64,000 nt of DNA from PALSA-1316 sp964499365 (GTDB lineage: Bacteria > Nitrospirota > Thermodesulfovibrionia > Thermodesulfovibrionales > UBA6898), in assembly GCA_964499365.1 (NCBI GenBank), contig CAZCKU010000007.1, positions 1 to 64,000 of the forward strand, written 5' to 3'. Position numbers and translations under genes: made by a program. The notes under the pieces were generated by a model. The model searched no databases, had not been told where the DNA came from, and worked only from the letters and a program-made list of their open reading frames with translations. Shown piece after piece: positions 8,538 through 17,372 of this stretch. The first letter of the stretch is position 1, and each line of letters starts with the position of its first letter.

Positions 8538-10594
8538 AACACCGTCAAAAAAAGAAGCACCAGAATCGTCAGAAAGGAATAGATCAGATATGACTGGATG
8601 CGCCCCTGCTGCAGTCGTCCGACCTTTCTCGCCAGCCAGAAGCTTACGCCGACGATCGGCATATAGAGGACGTTCCAGAAATGGTCTCTGATCCTGAGGT
8701 GGTAATGAATTTTTTTCGGGAAGGCGGCATGGGCGGACTGGGGCGCCAGCGTAACCGTTTCCTTTATATTTGCGACAAAACCGAAGATCCTCCGGAGTGG
8801 CATCGCAAAGGAGGTGGCGTTATACTGCATTCTGTTCGTCAGCCGCTCGAACCCGCAGTCCCACACCGGCCCCCGCTGAATCCTGCCCGGCCTGACATGG
8901 AGGACAATATAGACGATACCGTACACCAGAATGGCCCCAGCAAAAACAAGGACGCCGGAATACGATGCCCGCTCAGAGGCAACGGGGGTAAGCCACATCC
9001 AGCCGCTTGCCGTTGCCGACATCGCAAGTCTGCCGCCAACCAGTTTTTCCGGGACAACATCCATCCAGTCAATCAGAACCGTCGGAAAGATCCCGAGTAA
9101 CAGGCACGCAGAGGCGGCCAGGATCATTCCGGACCGCATGGACCAGTCGGCTTCATGGACCACGTGCTGGCTCTGGCCCCGCCACTGACCCAGGAAACTG
9201 ACGCCAAAGGCCTTGACAAACGTGGCCGCCGCCAATGCTGCAGTCAGCGCAAGCAGAGCGGCTCCGAGGGGCATAAACAACTTCATCAGGGGGCTGGGAA
9301 GGGAGGGAGACAGCAAAAAAGCCTGGAACAGAAGCCATTCCGAAACAAAGCCATTGAAGGGGGGCAACGCGGCGATCGAAACACAGCCGACAAGAAAAAG
9401 TGCGGCAGTCCACGGCATCCGGTGAATAAGCCCTCCCATCCGCTCCATATTCCTTTCGTGGGTAGCATGCAGGACGGCCCCTGCCCCCATAAAGAGCAGT
9501 CCTTTGAACATGGCGTGGTTCAAAACATGATACAGGGCAGCGGTCAGGGCCAATGACGCAAGGATCGGCAGACCAAAAGACGAAAACACCATCGACAATC
9601 CTATCCCGACAAGGATGAGGCCAATGTTCTCTACTGATGAATAGGCGAGAAGACGCTTGAGATCCTTCTCCATCAGAGCGTAAAGAATCCCCATCACCGC
9701 AGACACAATGCCGAGACAGAGCACGATCGCTCCCCACCACCAGGGATAGACCCTCAGCAGATCAAAGGTGATGCGAATGATGCCGTACAGAGCCGTCTTG
9801 AGCATCACGCCGCTCATGAGGGCCGAGACATTGGATGGAGCCACGGGGTGCGCCTCCGGAAGCCAGACGTGAAGGGGAACCATCCCCGCCTTTGCAGCAA
9901 AACCGAAGAAGGCCAGAAGAAAAGCCGCCGTCGCCCACGGGAGAGGAAAGGTCGCCTGACGCATCGCATCAAAGGTATACCCGCTGAAGCTTTCGAATCC
10001 GGTAGCGATTCCCGCCATCACGCCAAACGAAAGGAGGATCGCGATGGCGCCGACATGAGCTACGACCAGGTAGAGCAGCGCTGCCCTGCGGTTCTCTGCG
10101 CGTTCGTCCTCAAACATAACCAGAAAATAGGAAGCCGCAGCCATCACCTCCCATGCTATGAGAAAAAACAAAGCGTCGTCGGCGAGCACAACCATGAACA
10201 TGCCGGCCAGGAACAGACAATAAAAGACCACGAGTCTCGTTACCGGACGATGTCCGGAAAAACCCTTCAGATAACCTGCAGAATAGAGCGAAACAAATGA
10301 AGAAAGCAGTCCGATGACCGTCAGAAAGAAACCTGCCAGCGGGTCGAGGCGGATATGGAACGGCAGGTCGGGCAGCCCCAGCAGGAGGATAAATTGTTCG
10401 CTGGTTCCATTCCAGACCGTCATGATGCCGGCAGCCGTCGCCATCGCAGAGGCCAGGGTTGCGACTAGCGAAAAGAGAGCAACCAGAAGGCCCTGGGACC
10501 GGCCGAGCAGAGCAGAAAGTATAGCAAAGAGCATCAGCAGAAGGATCGCGGCTGAGGCAATTTCACCGGGCGAGAATATCATAACGACTTCCAT
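8534..10594 (-). CDS. Membrane antiporter-like subunit HyfB/NuoL-type, first gene of the Ehr operon
   Basis: 686 aa (E. coli HyfB is 672), about 16 membrane helices. Proton-conducting transporter motifs: GFAAKAGMVPLHVWLPEAHPVAPSNVSALMSG (about 235-265) and RLLAYSSVENIGLILVGIGL (about 315-335). The C-terminus has a long amphipathic stretch and final helices (about 560-686). It opens the six-gene operon B-C-E-F-G-I; no HyfA/H ferredoxin-like or HyfD gene is present, so electron input must come from a partner outside this operon. It is transcribed divergently from the EIIA regulator. Confidence 0.9.
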   Translation of the reverse strand: MEVVMIFSPGEIASAAILLLMLFAILSALLGRSQGLLVALFSLVATLASAMATAAGIMTVWNGTSEQFILLLGLPDLPFHIRLDPLAGFFLTVIGLLSSFVSLYSAGYLKGFSGHRPVTRLVVFYCLFLAGMFMVVLADDALFFLIAWEVMAAASYFLVMFEDERAENRRAALLYLVVAHVGAIAILLSFGVMAGIATGFESFSGYTFDAMRQATFPLPWATAAFLLAFFGFAAKAGMVPLHVWLPEAHPVAPSNVSALMSGVMLKTALYGIIRITFDLLRVYPWWWGAIVLCLGIVSAVMGILYALMEKDLKRLLAYSSVENIGLILVGIGLSMVFSSFGLPILASLALTAALYHVLNHAMFKGLLFMGAGAVLHATHERNMERMGGLIHRMPWTAALFLVGCVSIAALPPFNGFVSEWLLFQAFLLSPSLPSPLMKLFMPLGAALLALTAALAAATFVKAFGVSFLGQWRGQSQHVVHEADWSMRSGMILAASACLLLGIFPTVLIDWMDVVPEKLVGGRLAMSATASGWMWLTPVASERASYSGVLVFAGAILVYGIVYIVLHVRPGRIQRGPVWDCGFERLTNRMQYNATSFAMPLRRIFGFVANIKETVTLAPQSAHAAFPKKIHYHLRIRDHFWNVLYMPIVGVSFWLARKVGRLQQGRIQSYLIYSFLTILVLLFLTVL

Positions 10595-10662
10595 TATTGT
10601 GTATTGCCTTGTTCTTTGTCAACTTCAGGTTCATACGGACTTTGCCTTGTCAGGACAGGCTG

Positions 10663-10692
10663 TTGACAGGATTATCGGCAAATATTTATAAT
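10663..10692 (+). promoter_or_regulatory. Sigma-70 promoter of the EIIA/HTH regulator
   Basis: Perfect boxes TTGACA (10663-10668) and TATAAT (10687-10692) with an 18-nt spacer; transcription should start near 10699. Repeated GGACA half-motifs flank it (TCAGGACAGG near 10651, ACAGGACA near 10713, GGGACA near 10724). They could be operators for the regulator itself or for the divergent Ehr operon; that last point is inference. Confidence 0.7.
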
Positions 10693-10730
10693 CAGGCCAA
10701 TATGAGACAAAACAGGACATATTGGGACAA

Positions 10731-11435
10731 ATGCATCTGAGCGTCAAAGATGTCGCAAAAATGCTGAACGTATCCGAAAAAACGGTATACCGTATGATCA
10801 GAAATGAGACGATCCCTTTTTATCGGGTCGGAGGACAGTGGCGGTTCGACCGCAGACATATCAGGTCCTGGCTTGCAGACGCCGGGCAGTTTACCGTAAA
10901 GACCGTATCTGAAGAACCGACAGGCGAAGACGAAGAGACCATAGCAGTTTCCGAATTTCTCCGGCGGGGCGGGATTTACCGGGGGATTAAGGGGAAGACC
11001 AAGGCAGCAGCCATTCGGGCCTGCCTCGATCAGATCGGAAGAACGGTTCTGCATCTCGACACACGAAGGCTCTTTGACTCCATAATGGAACGGGAACGGC
11101 TCTGTCCCACCGCAATAGGCAATGAGATAGCCATGCCCCATCCGCGTCATTTCAGCCGCTTCACCACATTGTCATACATCGCGCTCTGTTTTCTTGAGCA
11201 GCCGATTCCGTTTGAATCCCTTGATAGAGACCAGGTCGATACGCTGGTCTTTATTTTTCCGAGGAGCGAGCGGCGGTTTCTGAGAATCCAGGCCAAGTTG
11301 CTGCGTCTCCTGAAGGATGATCAGGTACTGGCAATGATAAAAGGAGGATCCCGTGGCGAAATCCACAACCTGCTGTCATGCAAAGAAGAAGAGATTTTCG
11401 GGAAAGAAGACGAGATTCTGTCACAATTGGATTAA
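10731..11435 (+). CDS. DNA-binding PTS-EIIA regulator (excisionase-type HTH + EIIA)
   Basis: 234 aa from ATG 10731; a TTG 9 bp upstream is possible. Residues 1-55 form an HTH_17/excisionase-type domain (LSVKDVAKMLNVSEKTVYRM). Residues about 70-230 form a PTS EIIA-2/EIIA-Ntr domain with the phosphorylatable His137 in AMPHPRH. Such fusions should couple DNA binding to phosphorylation by the PTS-Ntr chain. The gene faces away from the Ehr operon across 136 bp, so control of Ehr by energy or nitrogen state is plausible but unproven. Confidence 0.85.
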   Translation: MHLSVKDVAKMLNVSEKTVYRMIRNETIPFYRVGGQWRFDRRHIRSWLADAGQFTVKTVSEEPTGEDEETIAVSEFLRRGGIYRGIKGKTKAAAIRACLDQIGRTVLHLDTRRLFDSIMERERLCPTAIGNEIAMPHPRHFSRFTTLSYIALCFLEQPIPFESLDRDQVDTLVFIFPRSERRFLRIQAKLLRLLKDDQVLAMIKGGSRGEIHNLLSCKEEEIFGKEDEILSQLD

Positions 11436-11520
11436 CAGGCCGGCATCGCATGGACCCTATAAGCGCTGAGGGTAACCTTAGGGTATCAAACCAACTCGGA
11501 AACAAAGAAAGGAAGAACAG

Positions 11521-12087
11521 ATGAACAGACTTGCTACTGTTGTGCTGCTTACCACTATCTTCGCCCTTGTCGCGGGCTGTTCCCAGAAGAAAGTGGCGAC
11601 AATTGATCCGTCCTCTGCCGGCTCCGTTCAGACCGCCGATACAACAACCGGGGCTGAATCACGGAAGACGATACCGGTTGAGTCCGTTGTCTCCCTTGAC
11701 AAAGATCATCAGGACAGTGTCCCGGCCTATGTGAAGGCACTTCAGGCAAAACTCGAGGATATGTATTTCGCCTACGATAAATACAATCTCTCTGACGAGG
11801 CAAAGGCCGCCGCGAGGAATCTTGCCGACGTGCTGGCAAAAAACAGTACCGTAAAAGTCACCATTGAAGGCCATTGTGATGAGAGGGGAACCAATGAATA
11901 CAACCTCGCCTTGGGTGACAGAAGGGCCAAGGCTGCAAAAGAGTATCTTGTGGCACTCGGCATTCCTTCAGGCAGAGTCGAGATAATCAGCTACGGGGAA
12001 GAGAAACCTGCCTGCAGTGAAAGCGGCGAAGCCTGCTGGGCAAAGAACAGAAGGGACCACGCGGTACTCGCTGCAACGAGCCGGTAA
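11521..12087 (+). CDS. pal: Peptidoglycan-associated lipoprotein Pal
   Basis: 188 aa. A lipoprotein signal with lipobox LVAG-C20, then a linker and an OmpA/Pal peptidoglycan-binding domain (about 75-185) with the typical VTIEGHCDERGTNEYNLALG and RRDHAV. Pal tethers the outer membrane to peptidoglycan as part of Tol-Pal. The tol genes are not here. It has an RBS (AAAGGAAG) and its own 85-bp leader, and converges with motB 24 bp away. Another OmpA-family lipoprotein is possible, but length and motifs favour Pal. Confidence 0.85.
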   Translation: MNRLATVVLLTTIFALVAGCSQKKVATIDPSSAGSVQTADTTTGAESRKTIPVESVVSLDKDHQDSVPAYVKALQAKLEDMYFAYDKYNLSDEAKAAARNLADVLAKNSTVKVTIEGHCDERGTNEYNLALGDRRAKAAKEYLVALGIPSGRVEIISYGEEKPACSESGEACWAKNRRDHAVLAATSR

Positions 12088-12111
12088 GAGACAATTATTC
12101 GCAGCTTCTGA

Positions 12112-12963
12112 TTAGGGCGTCTTCGCTGCCGGCTGTGCTCCATCCTGAGGGGCGGCAGCCGGCGCCGCTTTCTCTCCTGCGGCCGGAGCAGCCTTCGGCT
12201 TCATCAGGATGATGCTGATGCGTCTGTTGCGGGGATCGTTCGGGTTGTCCCTGATCAGGGGAGAGGTCGAGGCATAGCCGGCGACCATCATCAGTCTGTC
12301 CGGGTCCAGGCCGTTTTTTTCGAGTTCTTTTCGTGCTGCAGAGGCCCGTTCCGTCGAAAGCTCCCAGTTTGTATAACGGGAGGACGAATAATTCAGGGCG
12401 TCGGTGTGGCCCTCAATTGCAATTTTGTTTCCAAGGGTTTTGATATTTTCTGCAATAACACCGAGTATCTGTTTTGCCTTGGCGCTCGGCTCTGAGGCCC
12501 CGACAGGGAAGAGGGACTGCCCCTCCTTGTCCACCAGCTGTATCCTGACCCCTCCCTCAAAGAGATCGACCATGATCTGGTCCTGGACGTCGTTGAGCTT
12601 TGATTTGACCTCAGTCTTGATCTTCTCCTCAATGGCCTCCGGGGAGGGGCCTGCTGCCTTCCCGCTGCCTTCGATCTCCGAGTCAACACTAAATCTCGTA
12701 CCAGAGTCCCCCATGGCGCCGCCCGTCTTGTCCATAACCATCGAGGTGCCGCCTTTTTCGAAGAGACTGAAGGTCTTAAAGTAATAGGAAAGCTTGGCCC
12801 TTTTCTCGGCAGACGTCATATTCAGGAGCCACATCAGAAGAAAAAAGGCCATCATGGCGGTCACAAAATCCGCATAGGCGACCTTCCAGCTCCCCCCGTG
12901 GTGACCGCCGTGGCCGCCTTTCTTCACCTTCTTGATGATGATCTTTGAGGACTTGGCCGCCAT
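12112..12963 (-). CDS. motB: Flagellar motor stator protein MotB
   Basis: 283 aa. A His/Gly/Lys-rich cytoplasmic N-terminus, one membrane helix (about 27-48) carrying the essential proton-binding Asp32 in AYADFVTAMMAFFL, and a periplasmic OmpA-like peptidoglycan-binding domain (about 150-260; AIEGHTDALNY, NRRISIIL). The C-terminus is an Ala/Pro-rich tail. It forms the MotA5B2 stator with the gene 9 bp upstream. Ion choice (H+ or Na+) cannot be read safely by eye. Confidence 0.92.
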   Translation of the reverse strand: MAAKSSKIIIKKVKKGGHGGHHGGSWKVAYADFVTAMMAFFLLMWLLNMTSAEKRAKLSYYFKTFSLFEKGGTSMVMDKTGGAMGDSGTRFSVDSEIEGSGKAAGPSPEAIEEKIKTEVKSKLNDVQDQIMVDLFEGGVRIQLVDKEGQSLFPVGASEPSAKAKQILGVIAENIKTLGNKIAIEGHTDALNYSSSRYTNWELSTERASAARKELEKNGLDPDRLMMVAGYASTSPLIRDNPNDPRNRRISIILMKPKAAPAAGEKAAPAAAPQDGAQPAAKTP

Positions 12964-12972
12964 GGGGAACGA

Positions 12973-13824
12973 CTACTTTTTCCTGAGCGCTGCTTCGAGT
13001 TCACTAAAGGTCGGACGCACGGACCCCGGGATCGCACGCCTGCCTGATTCAACAGCTATCTGGGGCGCTGCACCACCGACAAAGGCAACCAGGGCGGTCT
13101 TTATGACCTTCGGATATATCCCCGACTCCTGCACGAGGGCCTCGATCTTGGTCGCCATCGGACCGACAAAGCCATAGCAGAGCAGGATACCGATAAATGT
13201 TCCGACGAGTGCTGCTCCGATGCTGTGGCCGAGGACAGCAGGCGGCGAGTCAATCTTGCCCATGGTGATAACAACCCCGAGAACAGCGGCCACAATTCCA
13301 AGTCCCGGGAGTGAGTCAGAAACCTTGTTGATGATAGCGGGGGTGGCCATCTCCTCCTGGTGGTTCGCCTCAATATCTATCTCCATAAGATTATCGAGCT
13401 CGTAAGGAGGCATGTTGGTCGTAATCATGACCTTCAGGTTATCACAGATGAAATCGAGGGCGTGATGGTTTGCAATGACGCTCTTGTACTTGCTGAACAT
13501 GGGGCTTTTCTTCGGGTCTTCTATATCCGATTCTATCGAAATCAGACCCTCCTTACGTATCTTTGAAAAGATCATATTGAGGAGTGAGAGCAGTTCAAGA
13601 TATTCCGCCTTGCCCGGCCCTCCGCCGCCGAATATGGGACCAATGCTCTTCAGCACAAGCCCGATGGCCTTCGGCGGAGACGAGATCAGAAAGGACCCAA
13701 TCGCAGCCCCGCCGATGATGACCAGCTCGGCCGGCTGCCACAGGACATGCAGGTTTCCATGCTCCATGAGGTAGCCGCCGATGATACCTACTAAGACCAC
13801 AACGATGCCGATTATTGTAAACAT
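12973..13824 (-). CDS. motA: Flagellar motor stator protein MotA
   Basis: 283 aa of the MotA/TolQ/ExbB family. Four membrane helices: near 3-22 and 32-50, and two between about 165 and 215 (GLGIVAAVLGVVITMG, GAALVGTFIGILLCYGF), with a charged cytoplasmic loop between helices 2 and 3. It couples ion flow to torque on FliG. Directly upstream of motB and downstream of the PAS kinase gene, with a 128-bp gap that shows no obvious sigma-28 site. Confidence 0.92.
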   Translation of the reverse strand: MFTIIGIVVVLVGIIGGYLMEHGNLHVLWQPAELVIIGGAAIGSFLISSPPKAIGLVLKSIGPIFGGGGPGKAEYLELLSLLNMIFSKIRKEGLISIESDIEDPKKSPMFSKYKSVIANHHALDFICDNLKVMITTNMPPYELDNLMEIDIEANHQEEMATPAIINKVSDSLPGLGIVAAVLGVVITMGKIDSPPAVLGHSIGAALVGTFIGILLCYGFVGPMATKIEALVQESGIYPKVIKTALVAFVGGAAPQIAVESGRRAIPGSVRPTFSELEAALRKK

Positions 13825-13952
13825 GGTTCCCTATGTTTATCACATTGCTGATAAAAAATCAATGATTCGCTCCTTCAGGCCAAACGAGTGTGTTGACCAT
13901 GACCCGCCTCATACATTGGCAAGGCTGTTCCTGTCCCGAAAATACCTTACTT

Positions 13953-15068
13953 TCAAGCATGTACACCTTGGTCGGCACCGGGTTTATTGATCGGCAGCTC
14001 AATCGTAAAGGTCGCCCCCTCGCCCTCTGTGCTGTCAACCCTGATCGTCCCGCCATGCTCGGCAATGATCCCATAGGCCATCGAAAGTCCGAGTCCCGAG
14101 CCTTCACCAACCGGCTTCGTCGTAAAGAAAGGGTCAAAGATCCTTCCTCTGACCTGCTCCGGGATACCACCGCCGTTGTCTGAGATCCCGATGATGATCT
14201 TCTTTGCCTCTTTTTCGTATGCTGTTGTGATGACGACCTGCGCAGGCCTGCCGCCGGCCTGTACCGCCTGCTCAGCATTCATCAGGATATTCAGGATCGC
14301 GTGCTGTATCTGCTGCACATCGACGTACGCCAGAGGGGTTTCCTGGTATTCTCTGACAATGGAGATCCCCTTGGATTTGAACCAGTATGTCCTGAGGTCC
14401 ACCGTCTTGTCCAGGACGTCATTGATATACTCAAGGCTGCGATGAGGCTTCTGCTGACGCGAAAAGCAGAGCAGACCTTCGACAATCACCTTGCATCTCT
14501 CGGCAGACTTGTAGATCTTTTCAAGTTCCTTGCGGACCGCATCGTCCTTCACCCGGAGCAGGAGGAGCTCTGAAAAGCCGAGGATACCTGTCAGCGGGTT
14601 GTTGATTTCATGTGCGACGCCGGAGACAAGCTGTCCGATCGATGCCAGTTTGTAGGAATTGAAGAGCTGGTCCCGCAGCTTCTTCATTTCGGTCACATTC
14701 TTCATCACGCAGACAAACGACTCATCCTCGTCATACGGGCTGTCGAGTACGACAGGAAAAACGCTGATCATATAGGTATGAGCTCCTATAGTCACCTCAT
14801 CCTCAACAATCTGGTTCAGGCTGAAGGCCCGTTCGAGCAGACAATTGGCATGCGGAATTTCGAGATCAAAAAGCTCATCGACCCTCACACCGATAACATC
14901 CTTCGGATGCCGGCCGAACTTTGCTGAAAAAGACAGATTGACCCTTTTGATCAGCCGGTCCTTTCCGGTCACAAAGATAAGATCGGTTATGGCGTCGACC
15001 GTGGCCTGCCACTGCTTCTGACTCTTCATGATTTCAAAGGTCTGATCGTTTTGATGCTCATCAGTCAT
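13953..15068 (-). CDS. PAS-domain sensor histidine kinase
   Basis: 371 aa, no membrane segment, so cytosolic. PAS domain about 18-128 (DLIFVTGKDRLIKRVN); HisKA with His153 in GVAHEINNPLTGILG; HATPase about 240-365 with DNGGGIPEQ, FDPFFTTK and GSGLGLSMAYG. The NtrB/AtoS-like H-box is typical of kinases partnered with response regulators. Two receiver proteins lie in the same operon (17350 and 18809) and are the obvious partners. It sits between the two stator pairs. Confidence 0.9.
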   Translation of the reverse strand: MTDEHQNDQTFEIMKSQKQWQATVDAITDLIFVTGKDRLIKRVNLSFSAKFGRHPKDVIGVRVDELFDLEIPHANCLLERAFSLNQIVEDEVTIGAHTYMISVFPVVLDSPYDEDESFVCVMKNVTEMKKLRDQLFNSYKLASIGQLVSGVAHEINNPLTGILGFSELLLLRVKDDAVRKELEKIYKSAERCKVIVEGLLCFSRQQKPHRSLEYINDVLDKTVDLRTYWFKSKGISIVREYQETPLAYVDVQQIQHAILNILMNAEQAVQAGGRPAQVVITTAYEKEAKKIIIGISDNGGGIPEQVRGRIFDPFFTTKPVGEGSGLGLSMAYGIIAEHGGTIRVDSTEGEGATFTIELPINKPGADQGVHA

Positions 15069-15088
15069 ATATATTCATCCTCCCGATG

Positions 15089-15838
15089 CTACCGCTCCCT
15101 ATTCTTCTGCCCCGGGTTCCGGCTCCCGGACTTCTGTGCACCCGGGCCCTCCTCGCTGAGCAGAACGATGTCGACCCTCCGGTTCTTAGTCCTTCCCTGC
15201 GGCGTGGCATTGGAAGCGACCGGCCTGAATTCTGCATAGCCCGAGGCAGAAAACCGTTCCGCAGGAAGGCCGTAATTGCCCAGAAAATATTGAAGAACCC
15301 CGGTTGCCCTGGCAGTCGACAACTCCCAGTTCGAGGCGTATACTGACCGCGCACCCCTGCCGGTTGCACTGACCGGAACATTGTCAGTGTGACCTTCGAC
15401 CACCACATGGTTCGACACCCTGGTAATGACCGACGCAATGGCAGACAATGCGGGGACAGAAGACTTCTTCACCACTGCCTGACCGACATCAAAGAGAAGA
15501 TTGTCGCCGATTGAAATGACAACCCCCCGGTCGTCACGCCGGACAGAAATATCCTCGGGCGCCTTCAGCGCTGCAACCGCCCTGCTCACCTCTTTTTCGA
15601 GTCTCAGGGTGTCCTCAGGAATCGGAACAATGCCCTCGATCACCGGACTCGACTGTACCGGTGCCGCCTTAAACGCCGTCCTCATGGACCCTGCAAACAA
15701 CTGGAGTTTCCCAGTATCAACCCTGCTGATGGCGTACATGGCTGTAAAAAAGGCAAATAGCAGGGTTATGAAATCAGCATAGGAGACGACCCACCGGTCA
15801 GGGTTTTCGTCCTCCGCATGGAGTCTTCTTCTTCTCAC
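15089..15838 (-). CDS. Second stator MotB-like protein
   Basis: 249 aa: short cytoplasmic start, one helix (about 17-38) with the ion-binding Asp22 in VVSYADFITLLFAFF, then an OmpA-like domain (about 120-235; VVEGHTDNVPV, TKNRRVDIVL). It is shorter at the N-terminus than the MotB at 12112 and closer to MotD/PomB-like second stators of dual-stator species. It overlaps its MotA-like partner by 4 bp. Confidence 0.88.
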   Translation of the reverse strand: MRRRRLHAEDENPDRWVVSYADFITLLFAFFTAMYAISRVDTGKLQLFAGSMRTAFKAAPVQSSPVIEGIVPIPEDTLRLEKEVSRAVAALKAPEDISVRRDDRGVVISIGDNLLFDVGQAVVKKSSVPALSAIASVITRVSNHVVVEGHTDNVPVSATGRGARSVYASNWELSTARATGVLQYFLGNYGLPAERFSASGYAEFRPVASNATPQGRTKNRRVDIVLLSEEGPGAQKSGSRNPGQKNRER

Positions 15839-16596
15839 CGCGGCCCTTCCTTCCGCTCGAGAAACACCTTCATCTTCTCCCGGAGGTAATAAGGGTTGAG
15901 TCCTGACTGAATTCCGACGACACCCTCAATCAGCATCTCACGGACCGACAGTTCATACGCAAGGCGGTTGACCAGTTTCTTTGCGATGGGCAGCAGGATG
16001 AGATTGGCAGATCCGACACCGTAGATTGTGGCAACAAACGCAACCGCTATCCCGGCCCCGAGCTTCGACGGATCGGAGAGGTTCTCCATGACATGGATCA
16101 GGCCGAGGACTGCCCCGAGTATACCGACCGTCGGTGCGAATCCGCCGGCGGTCTCGAATACACGGGCTATTCGACGTCTTTCGGCCTCAAAGGTAATGTT
16201 TTCCTGCTCCATAGTCTCGCGAAGCAGTTTTACGTTCATGTGGTCAGTAGCAAGCGTCATCGCCTTTTTCAAGAAAGGGTTCTCGATCTTGGCTATCTCT
16301 ATCTCAAGCGCGATCAGCCCATTCCGGCGTGCTATGCCGGCATACCGGATGAAATCGTCGATATAGCGCTCCGGGGCGAGGTCCTGCTCAAAAAAAACAT
16401 ATTTCAGCGCCTGAATTGCCTTGATGATATCGCGGAGGGGAAAACTAAGGAGTGTTGCGCCGAATGTTCCGCCGAGGACGATGACTGCAGCAGTCGGCTG
16501 AAGCACCGAGGACAGCCTGCCTCCCTCGAGAAGGTTGCCGCCCAGTACTGCAACTATGCCGACCATAAGTCCTATTATGCTTGCAGGGCTCATCAA
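15835..16596 (-). CDS. Second stator MotA-like protein
   Basis: 253 aa, MotA/PomA family, four helices: about 4-20, 31-50, 150-172 and 182-205, with GILGAVLGLIHVMENL in helix 3. It is paired with the MotB-like gene by a 4-bp overlap and overlaps the upstream PilZ gene by 4 bp. Two stator types in one operon group suggest stator exchange with load or ion conditions. Confidence 0.88.
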   Translation of the reverse strand: MMSPASIIGLMVGIVAVLGGNLLEGGRLSSVLQPTAAVIVLGGTFGATLLSFPLRDIIKAIQALKYVFFEQDLAPERYIDDFIRYAGIARRNGLIALEIEIAKIENPFLKKAMTLATDHMNVKLLRETMEQENITFEAERRRIARVFETAGGFAPTVGILGAVLGLIHVMENLSDPSKLGAGIAVAFVATIYGVGSANLILLPIAKKLVNRLAYELSVREMLIEGVVGIQSGLNPYYLREKMKVFLERKEGPR

Positions 16597-17372
16597 CCAT
16601 CAGTTCCGCTCTGCTGTCTCAGGTTCCGGATCAGGTCGCGCTGGCGCTTCAGGGCATACTGGATAATCTCGTCCCGCACCTCATCGTCCATGTCGGCAAA
16701 ATGGACACTGACCTCGAATTCATGATTGCCGAGGTCCCGGACCCTGACGATATCACCGTGTGTCAGGACCCCGACCGGCGGCAGCGTCGGCAGGAGGAGT
16801 TTCAACTCGACGGCATCTCCCAGATTGACCGGTTCATTCATGATAAACCGGATTCCCGAGGCGCTGACATTGACCTGCTTGTGTTCTGCCTTTGCACACC
16901 CCTCCCTGTCGAGCTGGAGATGCTGCAGTATCAGCGTAAGCTTGGCATTGATCTCCGTCAGCATCTTCCAGAGGGCCGGATTTTCTGTCTGGTCGGGCAT
17001 GGACGCTTCCTCCGGAAGACCGGTCCCATACCCCGAAAATATCTGCGCCTTCCGCCGGACGTGTCCAGGATCGATCCTCGTACACTGAACCGGAAACACA
17101 TCATCGACCCTGAAGTACTCGCGCTTTTCTCCCCAGATCCGCCTTAAACGGAGAACCGGGCCCTCGACAGCGTCTACCTCGGTATAGATATCCCCGTCGG
17201 TCGTGGATACGACGATATAGCTCCCCTGCCTGATCTCCTTCTTCGGCTCAACATCCGCGCGCAGCACAACCTCGCTGTCCGAAGCAGATTGAATCGCAGC
17301 AGAGACCCGCGCGGTCTCGGACAACAGCCGGTAAAATACCGTATCGCCGCTATGAAAGCCCAAGAGACTCAC
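16593..17372 (-). CDS. PilZ-domain c-di-GMP receptor, YcgR-like, with an internal insertion
   Basis: 259 aa from a GTG start. The N-terminal domain (about 1-80) resembles the YcgR flagellar-brake domain. The c-di-GMP motif R-x3-R is at R84-R88 (REYFR), and the second motif N-x-S-x2-G at 168-173. In a normal PilZ domain these lie about 20-30 residues apart; here about 80 residues separate them, with a helical, possibly coiled-coil segment (about 130-158, ALWKMLTEINAKLTLILQHL). The operon position with stators and an HD-GYP protein supports a role in braking or stator control. Confidence 0.8.
   Translation of the reverse strand: MSLLGFHSGDTVFYRLLSETARVSAAIQSASDSEVVLRADVEPKKEIRQGSYIVVSTTDGDIYTEVDAVEGPVLRLRRIWGEKREYFRVDDVFPVQCTRIDPGHVRRKAQIFSGYGTGLPEEASMPDQTENPALWKMLTEINAKLTLILQHLQLDREGCAKAEHKQVNVSASGIRFIMNEPVNLGDAVELKLLLPTLPPVGVLTHGDIVRVRDLGNHEFEVSVHFADMDDEVRDEIIQYALKRQRDLIRNLRQQSGTDG

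Noticed and set aside
7557..8582. 341-aa plus-strand frame
   Set aside because: Shadow of the HyfC-like gene; extremely charged, no recognisable domain.
10672..10679. TTATCGGC, a sigma-28-like -10 ahead of the Ehr operon
   Set aside because: No TAAA-type -35 at the right distance on the minus strand; it lies within the sigma-70 spacer of the regulator promoter.
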